From positions 1 to 51,815 of the forward strand of contig NZ_FPCF01000010.1 in NCBI RefSeq assembly GCF_900116895.1: a stretch of DNA of 51,815 bases. Reading direction: 5' to 3'. This document shows positions 27,027 through 35,034 of this stretch, one piece after another (position 1 is the stretch's first letter; each line of letters begins with the position of its first letter). The stretch is from Pseudidiomarina donghaiensis (GTDB lineage Bacteria; Pseudomonadota; Gammaproteobacteria; Enterobacterales; Alteromonadaceae). Both the position numbers and the translations under genes were made by a program. The notes beneath the pieces are model-generated. The model was not told where the DNA came from. It made no database searches and saw nothing but the letters and a program-made list of their open reading frames with translations.

Positions 27027-28217
27027 GTGCATTATTCTCGCGGGTACTTAAGCACATTAATGATTCCAATACTTGCTGGATTGTTGGCGCTTTTTGTTGG
27101 CATTGCCTCATCGCAACATGAAATACAAAAGCGCTGGCACCTACAAAGTGCGGCGGACACTATGGCTTTCAGTGCTGCTACGATCATGGCACGTGAAATG
27201 AACATATTGGCAGTATTTAATCGAGCAATAGTCGCGAACCAAGTTGCCCAAGCCCAGCTACTTGGACTCAGTAGCTGGTATAGCAATATTGATTCTGCAT
27301 CGGAGCGTCTAGCTTTAGTCACATTTTGGGTTCCCTATGTTAATGCAGTAACCGCGCAATTATCGCGAATTGTGACGACGATCGATCGCCCATTGCAACA
27401 GCTCATTCAGATAGGTTTAGCGCTCCAAGAGTCGTTGATTACTGCCATACAGCTGGCACAAGTGACAGTTCGGTTTTCATTTGCTCAGATTATTCCAGAG
27501 AGTCTTGCGCAACTTGCGCGCCTGCAGAATATTGAAAGCCAACGATGGTCCTTATTGCACAGTCCAGGGTTGGTAAATTTTCCGTGGTTGTGGTGGACAT
27601 TTATACCACCACAGTCAGCAACCAATGACGATGAACGGTTAGCTAATCTCATAAGAAATAGTCGTGACCCATTTTCAAAGTCCCGCACCTTTAATTGGTT
27701 CAACGCTGGCTTAGTTAAAGGTAAAAAGGCTGGCGGTACGGAGCTGATCACAACGAGTCATGGTAATTGGTCATGGCAAGCGCTCGACACCGTTGCCGTG
27801 CACATAGATATGCTGTTTCGGCGCGAAGAGATACCTTGGGGAAATGGCGCTTCGTTTCGAGGCGAAAGAATTGACCGCGCAGAGCCAACAAAGTTTGGTA
27901 CAAGCGCTAGAACCAATCCACGAGCAACACGGTGGGCGTTAACGGATCAGGTGTCGAGGGGCCGAGCCAATAATTCGAGTTACTTTGACCGTAACGATCT
28001 GAGCGTATCAGAGTGGCCGGCGGTGTTGCTTATTTTTGAGCAGGTGGTGGCAAAAGCTGGAGTTCGATACAGCCGCCCGAACACTGTTTTTCCGCGAGCT
28101 GATAACAAGCCAGAAAAAGCGAATCTATATAACGCGCTATGGCAACCTGAACTTCAGCCACTGACTACAGCAGAAAAGCTTGTGATTGCTCAATTTCGAG
28201 TGGCAGAGCCGTCATGA
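27027..28217 (+). CDS. TadG-like pilus assembly protein
   Basis: 396 residues from a GTG start, with GGAG eight bases upstream. One N-terminal membrane segment (about 9-27), then KRWHLQSAADTMAFSAATI, which matches the Tad/TadE-G N-terminal family signature. The rest is an extracytoplasmic region of unknown fold with no von Willebrand motif that I can see. It starts one base after the pilin stop. Confidence 0.72.
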   Translation: MHYSRGYLSTLMIPILAGLLALFVGIASSQHEIQKRWHLQSAADTMAFSAATIMAREMNILAVFNRAIVANQVAQAQLLGLSSWYSNIDSASERLALVTFWVPYVNAVTAQLSRIVTTIDRPLQQLIQIGLALQESLITAIQLAQVTVRFSFAQIIPESLAQLARLQNIESQRWSLLHSPGLVNFPWLWWTFIPPQSATNDDERLANLIRNSRDPFSKSRTFNWFNAGLVKGKKAGGTELITTSHGNWSWQALDTVAVHIDMLFRREEIPWGNGASFRGERIDRAEPTKFGTSARTNPRATRWALTDQVSRGRANNSSYFDRNDLSVSEWPAVLLIFEQVVAKAGVRYSRPNTVFPRADNKPEKANLYNALWQPELQPLTTAEKLVIAQFRVAEPS

Positions 28218-28753
28218 GTAAGGTTGGAGAAACAGGTCAAGGTATGCTTGAGCTCATTCTCGCTCTGGGAGTGATAAGTAGCCTTCTAGCCGTGGCAATT
28301 ACAAAGATCAATGAGGCACTAAATGACCAACATGGCTATTTAAATGATATGCGAAGCAACATATTTCAACCATTGTCTAATTCCCATTGGCGAGATCATG
28401 ACAGCGATGTTTTCTCGGAGAACACTGCACCAGTCGCCAACGCGTTTAGTTATTTAATTGATGCCGACTTTCCCGTACATAACTTAAAAAGTGTCGGATA
28501 CGAGCTATCACCCTATGTGCTAGCTAGATTGACCCATGCATGGGAGGCATCCTCAAATGAAGAGCTATCTAATCGACCCGCGAAACTTACCGCAACCTAT
28601 CATTTGAACACAATTGGACTAAGTTCACTGCTTGATGTGGTGAGTATTATTCCGCTCGCCAAAGAGCTACGGTCGAGCGATTTGCATCTTGGAAAAGTCG
28701 ATGCCGATGTCGTGCCTGAAAGTGCAACGTGCCGGGACAGAGAATGTCAGTAG
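28214..28753 (+). CDS. TadE/F-like pseudopilin, GQGMLEL class
   Basis: 179 residues. The leader is seven residues to Gly8, followed by QGMLELILALGVISSLLAVAI, a prepilin-like motif with Glu at the +5 area. The mature part is soluble and polar. The ATG overlaps the stop of the gene before (ATGA). Probably a minor pilin; exact family uncertain. Confidence 0.65.
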   Translation: MSKVGETGQGMLELILALGVISSLLAVAITKINEALNDQHGYLNDMRSNIFQPLSNSHWRDHDSDVFSENTAPVANAFSYLIDADFPVHNLKSVGYELSPYVLARLTHAWEASSNEELSNRPAKLTATYHLNTIGLSSLLDVVSIIPLAKELRSSDLHLGKVDADVVPESATCRDRECQ

Positions 28754-29259
28754 CGGCGGCTTGGTTATGGGTAAATGCTCAGCAGATTAATGAGTTCGAC
28801 GGCTTATCGCTTTGGCAACTGAATAGACGTTATGCTGCGGTGGAGTTAGGCACTAATTTGGGCTGCCAGCATTACACAGAAATGGCAACAACCATCTGGT
28901 GTGTAACATCAACATCAATTTGGGTGGCCACGTCGCTGGGCCAACAGCACTATGTTCGCAAATTTAAAAAGGAACAACAGCCACAAAGGGTTGAGCGTCA
29001 CCCCTGGTTTGGTCTTGAGGTTGGCCACCAGTATATCGATAGCTTCACTGTGGTTACGTATTCAAGTGACTACAGTGCAGATGCCCTAGTTAGGGGATTT
29101 CGGTTTCGCAATAGTAGCCGAATTGAGTTTTTTAGGGAGATTGAACATGGACGTTATCATCTGGTTACACACAGCCCCAAGGCAGACATTTTCGTTGTTG
29201 CGCAAGGCAACTCGACCTACACCTTTGTGGTGCGCGCAAAGCGGGCAGAGCATCATTGA
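28744..29259 (+). CDS. Hypothetical protein in the Tad operon
   Basis: 171 residues from the ATG at 28744, overlapping the previous gene by 10 bp; an alternative start at 28729 adds five residues. I do not recognise the family. There is a short N-terminal hydrophobic stretch (SVAAAWLWV), several cysteines (GCQHY, TTIWCVTS) and a beta-rich C-terminal half. Its last 113 bp overlap the next gene in another frame. The tight packing argues for a pilus-related role. Confidence 0.6.
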   Translation: MSVAAAWLWVNAQQINEFDGLSLWQLNRRYAAVELGTNLGCQHYTEMATTIWCVTSTSIWVATSLGQQHYVRKFKKEQQPQRVERHPWFGLEVGHQYIDSFTVVTYSSDYSADALVRGFRFRNSSRIEFFREIEHGRYHLVTHSPKADIFVVAQGNSTYTFVVRAKRAEHH

Positions 29260-29419
29260 AATGTTATTACTTATGGCTGTACTCGGCGCCATATGGTGGC
29301 TGCCAGCGACTACTGAAGGGTTGACGTTATTGCAACTGCTAGAGGGTATTGTAGAAAGCTCGGTCGCACATTTTCGATGGATTTGGAGTCGATTTTTGTT
29401 AAATCCATTGGTGTTTTAA
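29147..29419 (+). CDS. Small pseudopilin-like protein, GQSIIEM class
   Basis: 90 residues. A long leader of about 32 residues precedes SGQSIIEMLLLMAVLGAIWW, a prepilin-like motif with Gly, Gln and Glu in the same register as the other two pilins of the operon. A short C-terminal tail follows. The start ATG has GGGAGA upstream. It overlaps the gene before by 113 bp in a +1 frame. Confidence 0.6.
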   Translation: MDVIIWLHTAPRQTFSLLRKATRPTPLWCAQSGQSIIEMLLLMAVLGAIWWLPATTEGLTLLQLLEGIVESSVAHFRWIWSRFLLNPLVF

Positions 29420-29428
29420 GGGGGAAGC

Positions 29429-30181
29429 ATGGCCGCGCAGCGTATCAAGATTATCAGCCTTTTCAGCTTTGCACTGCTGCTTAGTTTCGCCAGCTATGAG
29501 CTCGTTCAAGAATATGTTGCAGAGCAAACAAGCAAGGAAATTAAACAGCACCAGGAGCAGTTCATTGATGTGCTTGTTAGCCGCGAAAGCATTGTTGCTG
29601 GCGACATTATTGAATCGGTTGTACTGGCAAAACGTAGTTATCCGCAAACTTTAGTTCAAGATAGCTGGTTACGCCCAGAAGATGCTGAGTTAATCATTGG
29701 CCTAGCAGCTGCGCGCTTTATAGAAAAGGGTGAACCATTATCACCAGATACATTAGTACCAGTAGCGGCAAGGACATTCTCACAAACTGTAAAAGACGAG
29801 CATGTCGCGGTAACCAGTATGATTTCAAAACCGCAACTGCATAATGGGTTACTGCAAATTGGCGACCAAGTTACGTTGGTTTCGGCAAGCTTTGACGCTC
29901 AACAAGATGGTTTGATGTTAAATAACATTGAAGTGCTGGCGCTCGATTATTATAGCCAACCGAATCAGTTAACTCTGACCAGTCACGATTACCTCCCAAG
30001 CACAATAACCTTCGCATTTTCTCCCGCCCAAGCGCTCATTTTTGAGCAAATGCGACGGCAAGGTTTCGCTGTTTGGCTACAACACCCTAAAAGTAATATT
30101 CAACCTACTGCCCGACCTAAGACGATAACAATTCATTACTTAAAAGCCGACAGGGAGGTCGCGCATGCCAATGTTTTTTAG
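29429..30181 (+). CDS. cpaB: Flp pilus assembly protein CpaB/RcpC
   Basis: 250 residues. An N-terminal membrane segment (about 8-25), then an SAF-like domain (SRESIVAGDIIESVVLAKR at about 51-69) and the CpaB middle region (AVTSMISKPQLHNGLLQIGDQVTLV). GGGGGAAG precedes the start. It couples to the secretin gene, which it overlaps by 17 bp. Confidence 0.85.
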   Translation: MAAQRIKIISLFSFALLLSFASYELVQEYVAEQTSKEIKQHQEQFIDVLVSRESIVAGDIIESVVLAKRSYPQTLVQDSWLRPEDAELIIGLAAARFIEKGEPLSPDTLVPVAARTFSQTVKDEHVAVTSMISKPQLHNGLLQIGDQVTLVSASFDAQQDGLMLNNIEVLALDYYSQPNQLTLTSHDYLPSTITFAFSPAQALIFEQMRRQGFAVWLQHPKSNIQPTARPKTITIHYLKADREVAHANVF

Positions 30182-31391
30182 TTTAACGAGGTTATTAGTC
30201 ATAATTTTTGTGATAGGAACTTGTTCGCATGCCAGTGTTGCTAGTGCAATGCGCGAACAGACAATTCAATTAGATGTTGGTGAAGTTCATGTCGTTAATG
30301 TTGATGATGTGTCTGACGTTATTGTTGGCAATGAAGAATTGCTTTCAGCGCAATTATTAGACCAAGAGCTGTTAATTCTTAAGGCACTGACTAGCGGGCA
30401 CACAGAACTGCTCCTTCGGTATCAAGACGCAAACAAGCTGACTCGAATCGGTGTATCTATTACTCCTTCAGTACGTGCTAACGAAAAAGTCCAACTTGAG
30501 TGGTTGGCCGAGAACATGCCGGAATTATCAATTAATGAACATGAAAACTTTGTACTCATTTCTGGCTCACTGATTGAATCAAAGTACGAGTTATTGAAAC
30601 AACAGGCTGCTTTAAATAAGCATTGGTTGCTTCAGGTTAGCGTAGAGCCAGAAAAGCAGGGACGCATGATTGAATTAGAAGTAAAAATTTTAGAGGTTAA
30701 AAGACAATATGCGCGCCAATTAGGTATTCGTTGGCCAGGTTCTTATGCAGGGCCCCAGCTGAGCGAGAGTGCTGAAAGCTGGATCACGTTACCGGTGGAG
30801 GTGCAATCAACTCTGAATTTACTCGAACAAAAGGGTCATGCACGAGTACTTGCCGAGCCCAAATTGATTGCCGCCAGTGGGCAACAAGCTGAGTTCTTAG
30901 TCGGGGGAGAGTTTCCAATACCTCAGGTTGTGGGGCAAGGTTTACAAGATGTTTCTTTCCGCGAGTACGGAATAGCATTAGATATGGCGCCTATCGACTT
31001 AGGACAGGAGGGCATATCAACCTCGATAAAAGCTGAAATCAGTACCATCGACCCAGCAACCAGTGTTAATGGTATTCCTGGGATGTTAACGCGCCGAGTC
31101 AGCTCATCAATTACTGCAGCAAGTGGAGAACTTATTGTTCTTTCTGGCTTGTTGAGTCAAGAGCAGTCAACACAAGCTGATTTATTTCCCTTTCTTAACC
31201 AGCTACCTATTCTAGGTGGGTTGTTCAGATCTAAGCAGTTTCGTTCAGCAGAAACCGAACTGCTTGTCATTGTTAGCCCGCAATTCAAAGACGATGTGGA
31301 CCAACATAACGCGCGCATTGAAAACGCCCAGGCGGCGATCGATGATTTTCGCATGCAAGCTTCATGTGTGGGGTTAATCGATGGTCTTTAG
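30165..31391 (+). CDS. cpaC: Tad secretin CpaC/RcpA
   Basis: 408 residues; outer-membrane channel of the Tad system. A signal peptide (to about 28), an N-terminal BON/N0-like domain (QTIQLDVGEVHVVNVDDVSDVIVG split over short strands) and the secretin core with RVLAEPKLIAASGQQAEFLVGGEFPIP and GIPGMLTRRVSSSITAASGELIVLSGLL. PFLNQLPILGGLFRS is the classic secretin end motif. GGGAGG lies seven bases before the start. Confidence 0.9.
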   Translation: MPMFFSLTRLLVIIFVIGTCSHASVASAMREQTIQLDVGEVHVVNVDDVSDVIVGNEELLSAQLLDQELLILKALTSGHTELLLRYQDANKLTRIGVSITPSVRANEKVQLEWLAENMPELSINEHENFVLISGSLIESKYELLKQQAALNKHWLLQVSVEPEKQGRMIELEVKILEVKRQYARQLGIRWPGSYAGPQLSESAESWITLPVEVQSTLNLLEQKGHARVLAEPKLIAASGQQAEFLVGGEFPIPQVVGQGLQDVSFREYGIALDMAPIDLGQEGISTSIKAEISTIDPATSVNGIPGMLTRRVSSSITAASGELIVLSGLLSQEQSTQADLFPFLNQLPILGGLFRSKQFRSAETELLVIVSPQFKDDVDQHNARIENAQAAIDDFRMQASCVGLIDGL

Positions 31392-32553
31392 CAAAGAAAT
31401 CGCCCATGAATTGCTGAAGCAAGCCCTTCAGCGCAGTGAAAAAAACATTGAGCAAATGAGTCATACTCAGCTAGTTAACTATGCGACTAAGTTGATAAAT
31501 GATTACTGGTCACTGGATGTTCAGCAGCAGACAGCGAATTGGTCTGCAACTGTTACTGATATTGTCAACGATTGTGTCGGGTTTGGCCCGCTAAGTAGCT
31601 TGCTTGATGAGCCTAACATCTCAGAGATTATGGTGAATAGATATGATCTGATTTTTGTTGAGCAAAATGGACAGCTGACGGTTTCAGACCGGGTGTTTAG
31701 AAGTGAAGCTGAGCTTATTCAGGTTATTGATCGAATAATTACACCACTTGGCCGCCGGCTTGATAGTTCTCAACCCATGGTCGATGCAAGAATGCCCGAT
31801 GGTTCGCGTATCAATGCGGTTCTATCTCCCGTGGCGTTGAACGGAAGTTGCTTGACCGTGCGTAAATTTCTAACTCGTCAGTTGCAGTTCGCTGAACTCG
31901 TTCGTCAAGGCTCACTATCAGAGTCGGCAGTTAATTATTTGCAGAAGGCGATTACGGAGCGTCGGAATATTTTAATTGCAGGCGGCACTGGCACTGGTAA
32001 AACGACGTTACTGAATACCTTAGCCAGCCACATTAACCCAGCCCAGCGTTTAGTCACTATTGAAGATGCTGCCGAACTCAAGTTGGCGCATAGCAACCTA
32101 ATTGCGTTAGAAGCGCGCCCAGCAAATGCTGAAGGTCGAGGGGCCATTGCGATTCGTGACTTGTTGGTTAATGCACTGCGTATGCGACCCGATCGAATCA
32201 TCATTGGCGAGTGCAGAGGGGCAGAAGCCATAGACATGCTTCAGGCAATGAACACGGGGCATGAAGGTTCATTAACCACCCTTCATGCAAATACTGCGCG
32301 TGACGCACTTCAGCGACTCGAAGTTATGGTGTTGATGGCCGGTTTTGATATGCCGCTAATGGCGATAAGACAGCAAATTGCATCAGCCATCGATGTGATT
32401 GTGCAAATTCAGCGGCAAAGTGACGGGCGTCGAGTGGTTTCGGAAATCTGTGAAGTCACCGGCATTGATGCACAGGTCATTCAATTAAGCCAGATGTTTG
32501 TGCGCCGTCAGAGTGGCCTTGAAAATACCGGAGTGTTATCTGAATGGCACTAA
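31381..32553 (+). CDS. tadA: Tad pilus ATPase TadA/CpaF
   Basis: 390 residues, secretion ATPase of the VirB11/GspE superfamily that powers pilus extension and retraction. Walker A GGTGTGKT is at 201-208; Walker B region RIIIGECRGAEA and the His-box SLTTLHANTARDALQRLE follow. It overlaps the secretin gene by 11 bp. In most Tad loci tadZ lies between secretin and ATPase; here nothing does. Confidence 0.93.
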   Translation: MVFSKEIAHELLKQALQRSEKNIEQMSHTQLVNYATKLINDYWSLDVQQQTANWSATVTDIVNDCVGFGPLSSLLDEPNISEIMVNRYDLIFVEQNGQLTVSDRVFRSEAELIQVIDRIITPLGRRLDSSQPMVDARMPDGSRINAVLSPVALNGSCLTVRKFLTRQLQFAELVRQGSLSESAVNYLQKAITERRNILIAGGTGTGKTTLLNTLASHINPAQRLVTIEDAAELKLAHSNLIALEARPANAEGRGAIAIRDLLVNALRMRPDRIIIGECRGAEAIDMLQAMNTGHEGSLTTLHANTARDALQRLEVMVLMAGFDMPLMAIRQQIASAIDVIVQIQRQSDGRRVVSEICEVTGIDAQVIQLSQMFVRRQSGLENTGVLSEWH

Positions 32554-33404
32554 ATCAGCAATGGATACTCGGCGCATTGATGTTGTTATGTTGGCTCTGC
32601 CTTATCTATGTGCTATTTGTGGCGGTACGCTTTTGGCAGCCTCGCTTACGTGAATGGTTAAAGGAGAGTACTGAGCAATCGTTAGCTGACTTTCTTATCT
32701 ATATGCCGGCGAGCCAGTTCTGGACTAGATTTTCAGTCATATTAGCCCCCGTTGTCTTGATTGTTAGCTTATCATTCTCGCTTATAGTCGGAGCTGTTGT
32801 GGCTACGGCTGGCTTTATAAGTACGTACTTTATCAAAAACGCCTTGCTTTCACGCCGGCTAAGCCAGGTCAATCGACAGCTACCTGATGGCCTCGATTTG
32901 CTAGTTACCGCAATCAGCGCCGGTTTAAGCTTTCAAGCAGCCTTGGAACAAACAGCTCCACAGCTACCGCGCCCACTTAGACAAGAGTGGGCTTTAATGG
33001 TGCGCTTAACAAAAACTGGTGAGGGCATTTACCCAGCGTTAGCAAATTTTTACCAACGTATTAGTAGCGAACCAGTACTACAGTTTTTACTAACTGTGCA
33101 TTTAGGGCTGCAACATGGCGCCCAGCAAGTGATTGTTTTGCAGCGACTCACACAGTCATTGCGGCAGCAACATTACGCTGTAGAGCGTGTGAAGAGTTTA
33201 TCTGCTCAAGCTCGAATGCAAGGCAAGGTGATGTTGCTGCTACCTGTTGGGTTGTTTACCGTACTGCATTATCTACATCCTGAAAACACTCAGACTTTGC
33301 TTGAAACCTCTGTTGGTAACTTATTGTTGATAGCCTGCTTAGGTTTGATGATATGCGGGCATATCTTAATTCGGAAAGTGCTAGGAATGGCTTATGCCGA
33401 TTAA
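32544..33404 (+). CDS. tadB: Tad platform protein TadB
   Basis: 286 residues, GspF/T2SSF domain. Membrane segments near the N-terminus (about 8-30), the middle (about 70-105) and the C-terminus (about 228-280) flank the cytoplasmic NRQLPDGLDLLVTAISAGLSFQAAL motif region. It overlaps tadA by 10 bp and tadC by 11 bp. Confidence 0.88.
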   Translation: MALNQQWILGALMLLCWLCLIYVLFVAVRFWQPRLREWLKESTEQSLADFLIYMPASQFWTRFSVILAPVVLIVSLSFSLIVGAVVATAGFISTYFIKNALLSRRLSQVNRQLPDGLDLLVTAISAGLSFQAALEQTAPQLPRPLRQEWALMVRLTKTGEGIYPALANFYQRISSEPVLQFLLTVHLGLQHGAQQVIVLQRLTQSLRQQHYAVERVKSLSAQARMQGKVMLLLPVGLFTVLHYLHPENTQTLLETSVGNLLLIACLGLMICGHILIRKVLGMAYAD

Positions 33405-34194
33405 GTTGACGTTAATCGCCACCATTGCGGTACAGAGCCTAATACTATCAGGGCTTTGGTGGTTTTTTCTGACCAAGCTTCAAGACAGCGTTTGGTTGCA
33501 TAATCGCCTGAACGTTCTGGTGTCGAAACTGCCGAGCGTTTGGCAGCAGCGTCTGCGTGATTACGCAGTTACTCAGACGACAGATAAAACTATCACCCAG
33601 TGGATAACGTTACGGTTAGGGCAACTGGCGTCACTGGTTCTGCTGGCGTTATTACCAATCAGCGGCTCATTAAAACTGGGCTTTTTAGTTGTTGTGGTTT
33701 GGTACGTGCTCTATCAGCGAGCGCTTCGTAAACAGCATTTGCGTAAGGTGCTTCGCGAATGGCCGAATGCTCTGGATATGACGGCAATGCTAATGCACTC
33801 AGGTCTTTCATTTAGAGCAACGCTGCATGCCTTTCAATGTGCGCCCAACAATTCAGCAGCTTTACGGGAAATGACCCGAGTTCAGCGTGCACAACAAAGT
33901 GGCTATTCGTTAGAGCAAGCTTTAGATGCTTTGAGTGTACGAATTTCTCATCCCTGGATTCAATTGTTTGTCGGTGCGGTAAAACAAGCTCAAGTAACCG
34001 GCGGCGAGTTAGCCAAAACACTGCAGCGCCAAGCTGAACAGTGTCGTCAACAACAACTACTGGAAGCTGAAAAACGAGCACAGGAAGTCTCTGTGAAATT
34101 AATGTTCCCACTAATATTTTGCTTTTTCCCGGTCACGATGTTGCTGATATTAGGGCCGGTTTTTATTGGGTTTATAACTGGAGGAGTGATATGA
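33394..34194 (+). CDS. tadC: Tad platform protein TadC
   Basis: 266 residues, second GspF-domain protein. WPNALDMTAMLMHSGLSFRATL is the paired motif, followed by a hydrophobic C-terminus (KLMFPLIFCFFPVTMLLILGP, split over the membrane segment). Forms the inner-membrane platform with TadB. Overlaps the next start as ATGA. Confidence 0.88.
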   Translation: MPIKLTLIATIAVQSLILSGLWWFFLTKLQDSVWLHNRLNVLVSKLPSVWQQRLRDYAVTQTTDKTITQWITLRLGQLASLVLLALLPISGSLKLGFLVVVVWYVLYQRALRKQHLRKVLREWPNALDMTAMLMHSGLSFRATLHAFQCAPNNSAALREMTRVQRAQQSGYSLEQALDALSVRISHPWIQLFVGAVKQAQVTGGELAKTLQRQAEQCRQQQLLEAEKRAQEVSVKLMFPLIFCFFPVTMLLILGPVFIGFITGGVI

Positions 34195-34559
34195 AACAAG
34201 GACGTTTTATTCTGCGTAAGTCCGGACGGTGTATATGGAGAGAAGTCAAAGTTATGGAGTACTTCCCGCAACGTTTAGTCGGCATGTTGTATTTACGTGT
34301 GGCGTCTCCACAACGGGCTTTTTGGTTTCCTCGGTGTAATGCCATCCACACCTGGGGGATGCGCTTTGCAATTGATGTTATCGGCTTAGATAAGCAACTT
34401 CGTATTGCGACTGTTGTTAGAAATGTGCAGCCGGCGCAAGTTGTTCGATTAGCTGGTGTTGACTCAATTATTGAGTGTGAAGCCGGCTGTCCTTTACCGT
34501 TAGAAACATGGATAGGCGATCATTTAGAGTTCGCAAACAAGGAGCTGTGCTATGAATAA
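34191..34559 (+). CDS. DUF192 protein encoded inside the Tad operon
   Basis: 122 residues from the ATG at 34191. The motif CNAIHTWGMRFAIDVIGLD (about 47-65) is the core of DUF192, a small beta-barrel family of unknown function. No signal peptide is seen, unlike many family members. Overlaps at both ends (ATGA with tadC, eight bases with tadD) show it belongs to the operon. Confidence 0.82.
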   Translation: MKQGRFILRKSGRCIWREVKVMEYFPQRLVGMLYLRVASPQRAFWFPRCNAIHTWGMRFAIDVIGLDKQLRIATVVRNVQPAQVVRLAGVDSIIECEAGCPLPLETWIGDHLEFANKELCYE

Positions 34560-35034
34560 TTTTAAATGGGCAATCATCTTATTATTAAGTTTCTATTTAC
34601 TGGGTTGCAAGACCAATGACGCTTCATTTGAAACTATTGCGCAGATGCAAGAGCTAGCCACGCAAGCTTATACCAACGGAGATTTGCATCGAGCTGAGGG
34701 ACTGTGGTCAGACATCGTTCGTGTGATGCCTGAGCACGCTGAAGCATGGTGTCAATTGGGGCATATTGACTATCGCCTGCATCGCTACGCGGCTGCGAAT
34801 AATGCATACCAAAAGTGCTTAGTTATTAAACCCAAGAATATTGCGGTTTGGCATAATTTAACGGCTGTAAAACTGCGGGATGCAAGCGAAACTTTGATAC
34901 GCGGAAGTGCTTATTTAACGACTGAACATGACCGAGACTTGGTTGGCAAATATCAATTATTACTACGCGAGTTGATGCGCTTACACGGCATAGCAGATGG
35001 CCTCACCAAAGGTACCAATCGTTATGAAGACTAA
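34552..35034 (+). CDS. tadD: TadD-like TPR lipoprotein
   Basis: 160 residues. Lipobox FYLLGC (Cys19). Two to three TPR units, seen in YTNGDLHRAEGLWSDIVRVMP and ALGH-like AWCQLGHIDYRLHRYAAANNA. TadD acts as a pilotin-like partner of the secretin. Overlaps the DUF192 gene by eight bases. Confidence 0.82.
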   Translation: MNNFKWAIILLLSFYLLGCKTNDASFETIAQMQELATQAYTNGDLHRAEGLWSDIVRVMPEHAEAWCQLGHIDYRLHRYAAANNAYQKCLVIKPKNIAVWHNLTAVKLRDASETLIRGSAYLTTEHDRDLVGKYQLLLRELMRLHGIADGLTKGTNRYED

